The position numbers and the translations under genes are program-made. 64,000 nucleotides of DNA, from the NCBI RefSeq assembly GCF_900890425.1, contig NZ_CAAHFG010000001.1, forward strand, positions 992,001-1,056,000, read 5' to 3'. Positions 8,178 through 17,638 of this stretch are shown piece by piece; the stretch's first letter is position 1, and each line of letters begins with the position of its first letter. The stretch is from Pontiella desulfatans (lineage in GTDB: Bacteria > Verrucomicrobiota > Kiritimatiellia > Kiritimatiellales > Pontiellaceae). The notes below the pieces were generated by a model. It was not told where the DNA came from and searched no databases. It saw nothing but the letters and a program-made list of their open reading frames with translations.

Positions 8178-9680
8178 ATGAAGAACATGAAGCTTAAACG
8201 CGTTGCGTACGCGGCGATGATATTTTGGATGGGGACTTCGTGTGGGGCGCAGATTGAACCGACGTGGGAATCGCTGGCGGCGAACTATCGGGTGCCGGAC
8301 TGGTTTGTGGATGGTAAGCTCGGCGTCTGGTTCCACTGGGGCATCCCTTCTTCGATCGACGACGGCCGGCCGCATGATGGTTCGCACTATGGCGCGTGGA
8401 TGTATGGAACCGAGGGGCAACTGAGTGCCGCGAAGCACCCGGAGGCGGTGCAGAAGCTGACCGACTGGCACAACAACCACTACGGCCACTATTCCGAGTT
8501 TGGCTATGAGGATCTGATTCCGCGCTTCAAAGCCGAAAAGTGGGATCCCGATGCGTTGGTCAGGGAGGTCAAGGATGTCGGTGCAAAGTTTATTATGCCG
8601 GTCGCCTGCCACCATGATAACTTCGACATGTATGCTTCGTCCCATCCCTGGAACTCGGTGGACATGGGGCCCCGGCGCGATACGTTGAAGGAATGGAAAG
8701 CGGCCGCGCAGAAGGAAGGTTTGAAGTTCGGCGTCTCGACGCACCTGTATTGGTCTCCGCGCTTTTTTAACTCCGCGCGCAAGTGCCAGACCGAGGGAAC
8801 GCTGGAAGCAAAACTGTTCAATATGGAGTATCCGCCGAAGAATTATCACGCTTCCGATGCCTGGAACCAGCACTGGTACGACCGCTGTTGGGAAATCATC
8901 GAGAAATATGATCCGGACATGTTCAACAACGATTCGCCGTATCCAACCATCAAGGATGGAAACGGGCTGGGGCTTAAGCTGTTTACGGAGTTTGTGAAGA
9001 AGGATCAGGCGCAGAACGGCGGTAAGCAGGACTGCGTGCTCTCTTTCAAAAACCCGAACGAGAACAAGAAGGCCTTCACCTACAACATGGAACGCGGCAG
9101 CGCCGCCGAGATCGAGCCGGAGCCGTGGATGTGGGCGACCGACCTCTCGGGCACCTGGTTCTACCGCGACGGTGCGCGAAACCGCATGAGTATTCCCGTG
9201 ATGGTGGGGAACGCGATCGACTCGGTCAGCAAAAACGGCGTGATCATGCTGAACATTGCGCTAAAAGGCGACGGCTCGATTCCGGAGTATCAGATGGAAT
9301 ACCTGAATGCCTTCCGCAAGCTGATGAAGTTCAATGGCGAGGGCATCTACGGTTCCAGACCCTGGAAGGTTTTCGGCGAAGGCCCGTTGGTTATCAAGGA
9401 CGGGCGCGGCAGCGAAAACTTGAAGCCGTGGTGCCCGCAGGATATCCGCTTCACCACCAAGGGGGGCTCGCTCTATGCCTTTGTGCTGGCCGTGCCGACC
9501 GAGGATATCGTGATCAAGACGCTGAGGAAGGACGGGATCTACGAGGGCTCTATCGAAAAAATCAAGATGCTTGGAAGCAAGGAGCCCATCCAGTGGAAGC
9601 GTTCTGCCGATGGATTGATCATCAAGCTACCCACGAAGCTGCCGGATTCGCCGGTCATCGGGTTCAGGATTTCCGACTGA
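8178..9680 (+). CDS. GH29 alpha-L-fucosidase
   Basis: 500 residues from ATG 8178, preferred over ATG 8172 because the AGGA site at 8167-8170 is then seven bases away. N-terminal signal (KRVAYAAMIFWMGTSC) may be Sec or lipoprotein type; the TSC site is not a perfect lipobox. GH29 features: WFVDGKLGVWFHWG near the start, ACHHDNFDMY (the HHD motif), and YDPDMFNNDSPYP, in which Asp252 aligns with the GH29 nucleophile (the usual form is WND or WFD). The C-terminal ~130 residues are a beta-sandwich typical of the family. It should hydrolyse terminal alpha-L-fucosyl residues outside the cytoplasm. It begins a run of same-strand genes to 15382. Confidence 0.9.
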   Translation: MKNMKLKRVAYAAMIFWMGTSCGAQIEPTWESLAANYRVPDWFVDGKLGVWFHWGIPSSIDDGRPHDGSHYGAWMYGTEGQLSAAKHPEAVQKLTDWHNNHYGHYSEFGYEDLIPRFKAEKWDPDALVREVKDVGAKFIMPVACHHDNFDMYASSHPWNSVDMGPRRDTLKEWKAAAQKEGLKFGVSTHLYWSPRFFNSARKCQTEGTLEAKLFNMEYPPKNYHASDAWNQHWYDRCWEIIEKYDPDMFNNDSPYPTIKDGNGLGLKLFTEFVKKDQAQNGGKQDCVLSFKNPNENKKAFTYNMERGSAAEIEPEPWMWATDLSGTWFYRDGARNRMSIPVMVGNAIDSVSKNGVIMLNIALKGDGSIPEYQMEYLNAFRKLMKFNGEGIYGSRPWKVFGEGPLVIKDGRGSENLKPWCPQDIRFTTKGGSLYAFVLAVPTEDIVIKTLRKDGIYEGSIEKIKMLGSKEPIQWKRSADGLIIKLPTKLPDSPVIGFRISD

Positions 9681-9795
9681 CTGGAGCGCCACGGTTCGCG
9701 CATCCCGCAAAATAGGGATGGTCGGTGGTCGGTATTTGGTGTTCCATGGTGTGCTTTGGTGTCGTACGGAAACCCGGTGAACGTGAAGGATTTGA

Positions 9796-11598
9796 ATGAT
9801 GTGTACTAATCAGGTGAAGCTTGTTTTGGCAGTCGGTCTATGCGGGCTGTTGAGTTCGGGAAACGCGGCGGTGCAGCGGGAGGATAGTTGCGTCGTCATC
9901 GATTTGGCAGCGGCAAAGGCTGTGGATGGGTCAATTACCGTTGATTTTCAGCTGAAGGAACCCGGAGCCTATGTCGTGCAGTTGGTGCATGAGCCCGCAG
10001 TGGCCGGCAAGACGCTTTCGGCATTGGCCAGGGTCGATGGCGAGCCGGTGGGCGGGGAGCTGAAGCGCGACTATTGGATCGAGGACGGAATTGTTTCCAC
10101 CTTTACCGAGGCGGTCGAACTTGCCGAGGCCGGAACCCATGCGGTAAGCGTCGAGTGCGGGGCCAAGCCGTTGAAGGTTCGGCTGATCCCAAGCGTTTAC
10201 TGGAGGAGCCGCATCATGGTCGGTTCCGGGAAGCATTACGACGAGTGGATCAAGATGCACCAGTCGCCGGAAAAGCAGGCGGCGATGGAGTGGTACAAAA
10301 ACGCGCGCTTCGGCATGTTTATCCACTGGGGCGTCTATTCCCAGGCCGCCGGGAGCTGGAAGGGGACCAGGATTGAAGATTCGGGGATCAAGGGGCCGCG
10401 GGTGGCGGAGTGGCTGATGTATACCTTCAATATTCCGCGCGAGGAATACCGTGCGTTTGCCCAACAGTTTAATCCCGACGAATCCTTCGCCGTAAACATT
10501 GCCAGGCTGGCCAGCGACACCGGCATGAAATATGTGGTGATCACCGCGAAGCATCATGATGGATTCGCGTTGTTCGATTCGGCCAGCTCCGATTGGGACA
10601 TCGCGGATGCCACGCCGTACGACGGAGATCTGATCAAGGAGCTGTATGAGGCCTGCCGGGCGCAGGGGATTGATTTCGGGGTCTACTATTCCCACGGCCA
10701 CGACTGGATGGAGGGGTGCGACGCCAATTATGCCCATGTGAAAAAAGTACGGGATGAATATAACGTCCCGACCCGCCCGAACGGGAAAAACATGTGGGAC
10801 CCGAGCCCGAATGGATACAACGATTATCTGGAAGGCAAGGCCTATCCGCAGATTGCCGAGCTGATCAAGCTGATGCCGGACCTTCGTCTGATCTGGTTCG
10901 ATGGCGAGGGGCTGATTACGGAAGCGCAGGCGCTGCGGTTCTACCGGATGATCTATGACCTGAATCCGAATATTGTGGTGAACCGTCGCGTCGGCTATGA
11001 GTATGGCGACTACATGGATGCGGGCGACAACACAACGCCCAAGGCCGGTGAGTTGGTGGCCAAATATTTTGAAACCTGCGGAACCGCGAACCATTCGTGG
11101 GGCTTCAAGGCGCACGACCACCATTGGAAAAGCACCAACCAACTGCTCCGAAACTTTGTGGACATCATTTCCAAGGGCGGGAACTATCTCCTGAATATCG
11201 GTCCCGATGGAAAGGGCACGGTGCCCGGGCCGTGCGTGGAGCACTTTGTGGAAATGGGCGCGTGGGTGAAAACCAATGCCGACGCCATATTCGGGACGAC
11301 CCGCTGGATCCGCTTCAATGAAAACGTGAATCCCGAAAAAGGAGCCGAATCGGTTCCCGGCGAATTCTGGTTCAGCGCCAAAAGCAACAAGGTTTATGCC
11401 ATGTCGCTTGCCCCGGCCCCCGGCACCGTTCGGGTTGGATCGCTCAACGCCTCGGTTGGCAAGGTCACCGCCCTGCGCTTGCTGGGCAGCGATGCAACGC
11501 TGGAATGGACGCAGACCGACCAGGCGCTGGAAATCAATTTTTCCGGAATTAAGACGGACGATAACGGCTTCGTGGTGGAAGCAACGATTGAAGAGTAG
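9796..11598 (+). CDS. GH29 alpha-L-fucosidase with N-terminal accessory domain
   Basis: 600 residues. Signal peptide about 1-25, then a ~110-residue beta-sandwich (VDFQLKEPGAYVVQLVHEP) probably for carbohydrate binding, then the GH29 barrel from ARFGMFIHWGVYSQ (about 175) with the HHDGFALFDS motif and nucleophile Asp369 in LIWFDGEG. GGNYLLNIGPDGKG is the conserved end of the barrel, followed by the C-terminal beta domain. Sequence and architecture differ from the fucosidase upstream, so the pair may act on different linkages or on differently substituted fucose. The start follows GAAGGATTTGA. The gap of about 115 bases to the previous gene contains a CATCCC/GGGATG hairpin (about 9702-9720). 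Confidence 0.93.
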   Translation: MMCTNQVKLVLAVGLCGLLSSGNAAVQREDSCVVIDLAAAKAVDGSITVDFQLKEPGAYVVQLVHEPAVAGKTLSALARVDGEPVGGELKRDYWIEDGIVSTFTEAVELAEAGTHAVSVECGAKPLKVRLIPSVYWRSRIMVGSGKHYDEWIKMHQSPEKQAAMEWYKNARFGMFIHWGVYSQAAGSWKGTRIEDSGIKGPRVAEWLMYTFNIPREEYRAFAQQFNPDESFAVNIARLASDTGMKYVVITAKHHDGFALFDSASSDWDIADATPYDGDLIKELYEACRAQGIDFGVYYSHGHDWMEGCDANYAHVKKVRDEYNVPTRPNGKNMWDPSPNGYNDYLEGKAYPQIAELIKLMPDLRLIWFDGEGLITEAQALRFYRMIYDLNPNIVVNRRVGYEYGDYMDAGDNTTPKAGELVAKYFETCGTANHSWGFKAHDHHWKSTNQLLRNFVDIISKGGNYLLNIGPDGKGTVPGPCVEHFVEMGAWVKTNADAIFGTTRWIRFNENVNPEKGAESVPGEFWFSAKSNKVYAMSLAPAPGTVRVGSLNASVGKVTALRLLGSDATLEWTQTDQALEINFSGIKTDDNGFVVEATIEE

Positions 11599-11648
11599 GG
11601 GGCGGTGCAATCGCGGGGCCGTTGGGTTAGGCAAAAGTAAGGAATAAA

Positions 11649-13094
11649 ATGAAGAAATACAAGATCGTGGTTTTAGTGGTCGCCGGACTAGGCATGGCCG
11701 GTGCGGCAACCCTGGCCGAAACAAAGAAGCCCAATATCCTTTTCATCTTTGCAGATGATATGAGCTACGAAACCATCGGGGCGCATGGGTTGCTGGATAT
11801 CGATACCCCGCATCTCGACACCCTGGTGGAAGGCGGAGCCAGCTTCACCCATGCCTACAACATGGGCGCCTGGGGCGGCGCGGTTTGTGTTGCCAGTCGA
11901 AAGATGCTGAACACGGGGCTCTTTGTTTGGCGCTCGCAAAACGCCGACCTTGGACAGTGCGTCGGAGATGGCGGCATGTGGTCGCAACGGATGGGCAAGG
12001 CGGGATATCGAACATACATGTCCGGCAAGTGGCATGTGCCCACGAGTGCTCCCAAGATCTTCGACGTGGCGAAAAATGTGCGGCCCGGCATGCCGAACCA
12101 GGTGCCTTCCGGCTACAACCGCCCCAAGGACGAGGCCGATTATGAACAAGGCTGGAAACCGTGGGACACCACGCACAACGGCTATTGGAAGGGCGGTAAA
12201 CACTGGAGCGAAGTGCTCGCTGACGACAGCGTTGAATTTCTGGAACAGGCCGCGAAGGACGACCAGCCCTTCTTCATGTACCTCGCCTTCAACGCGCCCC
12301 ACGATCCGCGGCAGGCGCCGAAGGAATACATCGACCGCTATCCGCTCGACCGCATCAAGGTGCCGGAAAACATGTTGCCGGAATATCCCTATGCGGAGGA
12401 GGCCTGCGGCAAAGGGTTGAGGGATGAAAAGCTGGCTCCCTATCCGCGCACGGAATATGCGGTAAAGGTGAACCGTCAGGAATATTTCGCCTTGATCACG
12501 CACATGGATGACCAGATCGGGAAAATCCTGGAAGCCTTGGAAAAAACGGGGCAGGCCGAAAATACCTACATTTTCTTCTCGGCCGATCACGGCCTGGCCG
12601 TTGGGCACCATGGTTTCATCGGCAAGCAAAACATGTATGAGCACAGCATGCGCCCGCCGTTCCTGATGGTGGGGCCGGGGGTGAAGGCGGGTTCGCGAAT
12701 CGATGCGCCGATCTACCTGCAGGACGTCATGCCCACCGCGCTCGACCTGGCGGATGCCGGAACGGAGGGCATCGACTTCCAAAGCCTGCTTCCGCTGGTG
12801 AAGGGGAAAACCTCGAAACACTATGATGCCATCTACGGGGCATACATGGGAAACCAGCGCATGGTCATCAAGGAGGGCTGGAAACTGATTGCCTACCCCA
12901 ATATTGGAATCAAGCGCCTCTATCATCTGGATAAGGATCCGCAGGAAATGAATGACCTGGCCGCCAGTCCCGAATATGCCACCAAGCTGAAACAGCTATC
13001 CATCGAACTGGAAAAGGAGATGGATGCCCAGGACGATCCAATGTCCTCCATTGCCGCCGCTGACTTTCCGAAGGCACCGAAAAAGAAAAAATAG
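11649..13094 (+). CDS. S1-family sulfatase (formylglycine type, C-x-A-x-R)
   Basis: 481 residues with signal peptide about 1-23. NILFIFADDMSYET carries the metal-binding Asp pair; Cys80 in VCVASRKML is the residue converted to formylglycine (C-x-A-x-R form of the motif). GKWHVP and SADHGLAVGHHGFIGKQ supply further metal and substrate ligands. The C-terminal ~100 residues are the usual small subdomain. Length is normal for family S1. It should remove sulfate esters from the glycan in the periplasm or outside, and needs an anSME-type maturase that is not encoded in this window. The start has an AAGGAATAAA ribosome site. It lies 50 bases after the fucosidase, so desulfation and fucose release are probably co-expressed. 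Confidence 0.92.
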   Translation: MKKYKIVVLVVAGLGMAGAATLAETKKPNILFIFADDMSYETIGAHGLLDIDTPHLDTLVEGGASFTHAYNMGAWGGAVCVASRKMLNTGLFVWRSQNADLGQCVGDGGMWSQRMGKAGYRTYMSGKWHVPTSAPKIFDVAKNVRPGMPNQVPSGYNRPKDEADYEQGWKPWDTTHNGYWKGGKHWSEVLADDSVEFLEQAAKDDQPFFMYLAFNAPHDPRQAPKEYIDRYPLDRIKVPENMLPEYPYAEEACGKGLRDEKLAPYPRTEYAVKVNRQEYFALITHMDDQIGKILEALEKTGQAENTYIFFSADHGLAVGHHGFIGKQNMYEHSMRPPFLMVGPGVKAGSRIDAPIYLQDVMPTALDLADAGTEGIDFQSLLPLVKGKTSKHYDAIYGAYMGNQRMVIKEGWKLIAYPNIGIKRLYHLDKDPQEMNDLAASPEYATKLKQLSIELEKEMDAQDDPMSSIAAADFPKAPKKKK

Positions 13095-13127
13095 CAAGGG
13101 CAATGCCTTGAAGGAACGTAAATAGGA

Positions 13128-14273
13128 ATGTGTGTCATGAGGGATATGAAAAAGTTAAACCTAATCCTGTTGGTCGCCGCCGCGTCGCTGGGCTGGTGCG
13201 GAAGGGCCCATGGCCTCGAACCGCTGAAGGAATCGAACGAGGGGAACCAGAAGGATGCCATCAACCGCTTCCTGTCGAGATACGACAAGGACGGCAACGG
13301 CACGTTCGAGAAAGCGGAGGACGGGAAGACCTGGAGTCGCAACGGAAAGCTCGACAAAAACAAGGACGGGAAACTGGACAGGGAGGAGCTGGCGGGGCTT
13401 GGGCTGACGTATGTCGACAGCCCCGGCAAGCAACTGCGCAACGTCCGTTTCAAGCGCACCGAGACGGAGGATGTCTATCTGGACTTCTATTATCCGGATG
13501 TGGATGAAAGCAACGGCAAGCCGGTTGTCATCTATACCCACGGGGGCGGTTGGGCCGCAGGGAGTCGGCACGGGGCCGGGAACGCTTCGTTCAATGTGGT
13601 TCATGGCGCTCTCCTTAAGAAGGGCTTTTGCGTGGTCTCCGTTGGATATCGCCTGGTCAAGAAGGACGGGGAAACCGCAATGCGCGACTGCGTGATTGAT
13701 GCCAAGGACGCGCTTTGCTTCATCTCGGCGTACCGCAAGGAACTGGGCATCGATCCGATGCGCATCTACACCTTTGGCGACTCCGCCGGAGGGCACCTTT
13801 CGCAAATGGTGCTGCTGTCGCCGCCCGATAGCCTGAAGGGCGATCCGGAGCTGGCGAAATATCCCTACAAAACCGTGGCGGGCGTCTCCTGGTACGGCCC
13901 GTGCGATTTCGAGAAGACCGACTTGTTCAACCACGACGACCGCGAAAACTTCCGCGACCGCTTCGGCCCGCGCATTCTCAAGCCGGACACCAAGCCGGAA
14001 GACAAGCTCGCACTATATCGGGAGATGGGCCCGGTCAACTATTTGACGAAGGAGAGTCCGCCGCTCCTCATGATCCAGGGCGACAAGGACACCACCATTC
14101 CGGTCAAGCACGCCTACCATATGCAGGAAAAGGCGAAAGCCGTGGGGGCGCCCGTTGAGATCCTGATCGTAAAGAACGCCGGACATAACTGGCGAATGGT
14201 GGATGCGGAGATCGATCCCTCGCGGAATCAAATCATTGATCGAACCGTCCGTTTTTTGGTCGATCATTTATAG
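13128..14273 (+). CDS. Secreted alpha/beta-hydrolase esterase with EF-hand-like start
   Basis: 381 residues. A signal segment (KKLNLILLVAAASLGW) is followed by paired calcium-binding-like loops (YDKDGNGTFEKAEDG and DKNKDGKLDREEL, about 45-85), then an esterase/lipase domain with oxyanion motif YTHGGGWAAG, nucleophile elbow FGDSAGG (Ser219) and a C-terminal GDKDTTIPVKHA / NAGHNWR pair giving Asp and His. The HGGGW form places it near hormone-sensitive-lipase-like and carbohydrate esterases. Role inferred: deacylation of the polysaccharide. Alternative start ATG 13146 (just before KKLN) has an AGGG site and gives a tighter signal peptide. Confidence 0.8.
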   Translation: MCVMRDMKKLNLILLVAAASLGWCGRAHGLEPLKESNEGNQKDAINRFLSRYDKDGNGTFEKAEDGKTWSRNGKLDKNKDGKLDREELAGLGLTYVDSPGKQLRNVRFKRTETEDVYLDFYYPDVDESNGKPVVIYTHGGGWAAGSRHGAGNASFNVVHGALLKKGFCVVSVGYRLVKKDGETAMRDCVIDAKDALCFISAYRKELGIDPMRIYTFGDSAGGHLSQMVLLSPPDSLKGDPELAKYPYKTVAGVSWYGPCDFEKTDLFNHDDRENFRDRFGPRILKPDTKPEDKLALYREMGPVNYLTKESPPLLMIQGDKDTTIPVKHAYHMQEKAKAVGAPVEILIVKNAGHNWRMVDAEIDPSRNQIIDRTVRFLVDHL

Positions 14274-14338
14274 TCGTTCTTCCTGGAAAGGGTATGGGTT
14301 GGATGGGCAAGCGTGTATTGGAAATCAAAGGTAGGTTT

Positions 14339-15382
14339 ATGAAGAAAACAAAATTGATGTTGATGGTGTTCCCCGCTCTTCTGGTGGGGCTGTCCTCTGG
14401 AACGGCGCAGGCCATTGAGGAGTCGTCGTTCTCGAAGTCGCTTGTGCCGGGCGCGTTTATCTTGCCGTCGGACGAGGAGTCCTGGACGTGGGGGATGGCG
14501 CCGATGTACGACGAGGCCGGAAAGCTGCACATCTTTAATTCCGTTATTCCCAATTCCGGCCGATGGGTGGAAAACAGCAAGATCGTCCATTGGACCGCCG
14601 ATTCGGTTGAGGGCCCCTATACGCTGGTGGGCGATCTGTTTTCGAGCGATGACATCGGTTACCATAACCCGCAGATTTCAAAGGTGGGCGATACCTACGT
14701 CTTGGTTTACCTGTATAACAAGCATAACGATGAGAATGGTTCCATGCAGGAGGTCGGGATTGCCACGGCCACATCGTTGGATGGTCCCTGGAAGGAAAGC
14801 CCATTGAACCCGATCATTCCGGCTTCCGGCGAAATGAACGGCGCCACGATCAACCATGCTTCGAACCCGACGTTTGTTGCGGCACCCGATGGCACGTTCC
14901 GCATCTATTACAAATCGATGACGACCAAGCATCGGTTGCGGGAAATCTCGATGGCGGTCAGCGACACCCTTGAAGGCCCGTACAAGAACCATGAAGGAAA
15001 CCCGGTGATCAGCTATGCCGACCAGCAACTGGACATCGAAGATCCCTACGCGTTTTATTACAACGGAATGTACTACATGATCGTGGAGGATCGCCGGGGC
15101 GTGAAGGATATGCTCGAGGGCAATCCGCTGCCGGTGAACCACAGGAAGTCGGGCGGATTACGCCCCGGTCTCATCTATACCTCCAAGGATGGAATCGACT
15201 GGGGAATCCCGGAGGTCGGCTATTTGACCAACGAAATCTATTTTGGCGCACCACTGGCGCGTAGCGAACGCCCCAGTATCCTGTGGAAGGATGGTCAACC
15301 TGAATATCTCTTCCTGGCCTGCCACGATAAGGATCCAACCGCCGGATACTATCTGAAGATTAACAACTGGAAGGGGCGGTAG
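14339..15382 (+). CDS. Secreted five-bladed beta-propeller glycoside hydrolase (GH43/GH117-like)
   Basis: 347 residues from ATG 14339, chosen because AGGTAGG precedes it and the translation then begins with a clean signal peptide (MKKTKLMLMVFPALLVGLSS). The rest shows propeller-type repeats: SWTWGMAPMYDE, IGYHNPQISKVGDTYVL, INHASNPTFVAAPDGTFRIYY, DIEDPYAFYYNGMYYMI. The evenly spaced acidic positions (D/E at blade starts) fit a GH43/GH32/GH117-type active site, but I cannot assign a family or substrate. It is the last gene of the run beginning at 8178 and converges on the minus-strand esterase. Confidence 0.65.
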   Translation: MKKTKLMLMVFPALLVGLSSGTAQAIEESSFSKSLVPGAFILPSDEESWTWGMAPMYDEAGKLHIFNSVIPNSGRWVENSKIVHWTADSVEGPYTLVGDLFSSDDIGYHNPQISKVGDTYVLVYLYNKHNDENGSMQEVGIATATSLDGPWKESPLNPIIPASGEMNGATINHASNPTFVAAPDGTFRIYYKSMTTKHRLREISMAVSDTLEGPYKNHEGNPVISYADQQLDIEDPYAFYYNGMYYMIVEDRRGVKDMLEGNPLPVNHRKSGGLRPGLIYTSKDGIDWGIPEVGYLTNEIYFGAPLARSERPSILWKDGQPEYLFLACHDKDPTAGYYLKINNWKGR

Positions 15383-15417
15383 GCGGATCGGGATTCCTTC
15401 GCAATGCGGAGGGCGGA

Positions 15418-16362
15418 CTATTCCCGCATGGCCGCATTAATCGCCTTCTGGATTTCCGCATCCAGGGCCTTCGCCTTCGCTTCGGCTTCGGGAAGGGGGA
15501 GGGTTTTCTTTTTCATTACGCCGGGGTTGCCATGGCCAATGTCGTTGAGCAGGGCGCGGTCGTAGGCGAGTCGCTGCTCCTTAACGAGGCCGATGACCGT
15601 GTTCCATTGCGGGTCGGTGGCATGCGGGCTGGAGCCGGTCTCGAGCAGGTCGGAGCCGGTCTGGTAGCCCAACGCTTGCAGGAAGGCCTCGGCCATCAGC
15701 TCATGGCCGTAGGTGTTGGGATGGATGGGTTCCCTGGGGTAGCACTTTTCCATGAACTTTTCGATGGGCGGGCGGATGGAGAAGGCGCGGACGCCGTTCT
15801 TGCCGTTGAGCGTCATGATCCATTCGCCATACTTCGCCAGCACCTCGTTGTAGTCGGAGGCCGGGTGTTTGAAGCCAAAGCTTTCGCCTTCGCCGGGCGG
15901 TGCCTTGGGCTTGATCCGTCCGGCAAAGGGCGGCGGGGTGAGCAGGATCACCTTTGCGCCGATCGCCTGCGCATCGGCAACGAGTTTGTTGATGCCGGTT
16001 TGGTAGGCCGCAAGGCGCTCGTTGGAGAACGGGTGGTAGATGGCGCAATTCATGCCGTAGCAGGCGATCACCACATCGGGGTTTGTCCGCTCCAGCACGC
16101 GGTCGAGCCGGGTGTGCAGATCGGGGCGGGGGAAGGGATGGTCCGGTTCCGAGAGTCCGGAAACCGTTTCGCTGCTTAGGCCGAGGTTGATGACCTCGGG
16201 GGCGTCGGCCTGGTTGAGCAGGAGCCAGGTTTCGATATGGTCGGTGTAGTGCCCGCCCTGGGTGATGCTGTCGCCCAGGAACAACCACCGTTCCTTTGCG
16301 GCAGCATTGAACGCGATGGCCAGGCATGCCAGGCAGAGTAGCGGCTTGATGTTTATCGTCAT
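15418..16362 (-). CDS. Secreted SGNH/GDSL-family hydrolase
   Basis: 314 residues from ATG at 16362, where a GGAGG site sits at ideal distance; the open frame extends further upstream but without one. Signal peptide MTINIKPLLCLACLAIAFNA. Block I WLFLGDSITQG (nucleophile Ser32), block II Gly in NLGLSSETV, block III YGMN, and HPNTYGHELMAEAFL with the catalytic His. Likely a carbohydrate acyl-esterase. It is transcribed divergently from the gene at 16457, sharing a ~95-base promoter region, and only 35 bases separate its end from the convergent propeller gene. A C-terminal ~80-residue helical extension follows the catalytic block. Confidence 0.82.
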   Translation of the reverse strand: MTINIKPLLCLACLAIAFNAAAKERWLFLGDSITQGGHYTDHIETWLLLNQADAPEVINLGLSSETVSGLSEPDHPFPRPDLHTRLDRVLERTNPDVVIACYGMNCAIYHPFSNERLAAYQTGINKLVADAQAIGAKVILLTPPPFAGRIKPKAPPGEGESFGFKHPASDYNEVLAKYGEWIMTLNGKNGVRAFSIRPPIEKFMEKCYPREPIHPNTYGHELMAEAFLQALGYQTGSDLLETGSSPHATDPQWNTVIGLVKEQRLAYDRALLNDIGHGNPGVMKKKTLPLPEAEAKAKALDAEIQKAINAAMRE

Positions 16363-16456
16363 AATGAACCTCCATGAAAGCATTGAGCCATAAGGTACCG
16401 CAACCATCCTGTAAACGCACGATGGGAATTCAACGTCATGCATGTAGATTGCTTCC

Positions 16457-17638
16457 ATGAAAAAATATGCATATCCATGTGTTTTGGTTTCCCTGATTTG
16501 CCAGGCGGGCATTGCGGCCACGGGCTACCCGGTCTTTTCGTGGGACACGGTGCCGGTGTACCTCCATTTCGGAAGCTCCACCCGCATGACCGATGGGCAG
16601 ATTGAAACGGCGGCGGGCATGTCGGACTTCATCTGCCTGGAAAAGGCGCATGGAACACGAACCGACCAGGCGCATCCGGAACGGATTGCCGCAGAGGATG
16701 CGCGACGGCTCAAGAAGGCCAACCCGGATGCCAAGGTGCTGATGTATTGGAACACGCTGATTGCTTGGCCGTTCGCGTCCTATAACCGCGACTTTGCCTC
16801 CACCCACCCCCAGGACTGGATCTTGCGGGATATGGGGACGGGCGAGCCGTTGTATAAAGTGGATCGACCCAATTTCCAGGTGGCCCAGTATAACCTGCTC
16901 AATCCCAAGGTGCGCGATTGGTGGGTGGACACCGTCAGTGGCGCGGTGAATGAATTCGGTTTCGACGGTCTCTTCATGGATGCCATTTCGCAATCCAAGC
17001 GTCCGCTTTGGCTCCGCAAGGGGTGGGGGATGGGTCGGGAGGACGAGCTGGATGCGGCGGCCATCGATTTGATGAAACGAACCAAGGCGAAGATGGGCTC
17101 CGGAAAAATGCTTATCTACAACGGCTTCCGCGCCCACGCGGCGAAGGCGGATGGCGGGGCGGCGGCCGGTACGGAGTTCTTGCCCTATGGCGACGGCGCC
17201 CAGATCGAGCACTTCGATGGACTCTCCTCGAAGAGCAAGGAGGATATCCTGCTCTACTGGCAGATGGCGGATGAAGCGGCGAAGGCCGGGAAGATCGTGC
17301 TTTACAAAGGTTGGCCGGACCACGACATCAATTGGTTGAATGCGGAGTTCATGAAAAAGAGCGCGGACGAGAAGGAGACGATTGCCCGGCGGAAGCTGGA
17401 ATATCCGTTGGCTCTCTACTTGATCGGCGCTCGGGAAAACAGTTATTTTTGTTATGGCTGGGGGTACGGCATTGATGATGGTCAGTTGGTTGACTATCCG
17501 GAATACCGCCGCCAGCTCGGTGCTCCGAAGGGGGATGCGATCCGCAAAGGATGGAAGTTTAAACGGGAATTCAAGCATGCCATCGTGGTGGTTGATCTCG
17601 AAACACGGGAAGGGAAAATCCAATGGTTGAAAAATTAA
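16457..17638 (+). CDS. Putative glycoside hydrolase (GHL15-like)
   Basis: 393 residues, signal peptide about 1-21 (MKKYAYPCVLVSLICQAGIA). The remainder looks like one TIM barrel: a YLHFGSS strand, DFICLEK, AKVLMYWNT, FGFDGLFMDAI (Asp170 and Asp175, plausible active-site or substrate residues), KMLIYNGF, and a final beta region ending FKHAIVVVDLETREG. This pattern is that of hypothetical glycosidases of the GHL15 group; no activity can be named. Its C-terminus is related to the first gene in the window. It overlaps the following sulfatase by one base (TAATG) if that gene starts at 17638, so the two are translationally coupled. Confidence 0.6.
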   Translation: MKKYAYPCVLVSLICQAGIAATGYPVFSWDTVPVYLHFGSSTRMTDGQIETAAGMSDFICLEKAHGTRTDQAHPERIAAEDARRLKKANPDAKVLMYWNTLIAWPFASYNRDFASTHPQDWILRDMGTGEPLYKVDRPNFQVAQYNLLNPKVRDWWVDTVSGAVNEFGFDGLFMDAISQSKRPLWLRKGWGMGREDELDAAAIDLMKRTKAKMGSGKMLIYNGFRAHAAKADGGAAAGTEFLPYGDGAQIEHFDGLSSKSKEDILLYWQMADEAAKAGKIVLYKGWPDHDINWLNAEFMKKSADEKETIARRKLEYPLALYLIGARENSYFCYGWGYGIDDGQLVDYPEYRRQLGAPKGDAIRKGWKFKREFKHAIVVVDLETREGKIQWLKN

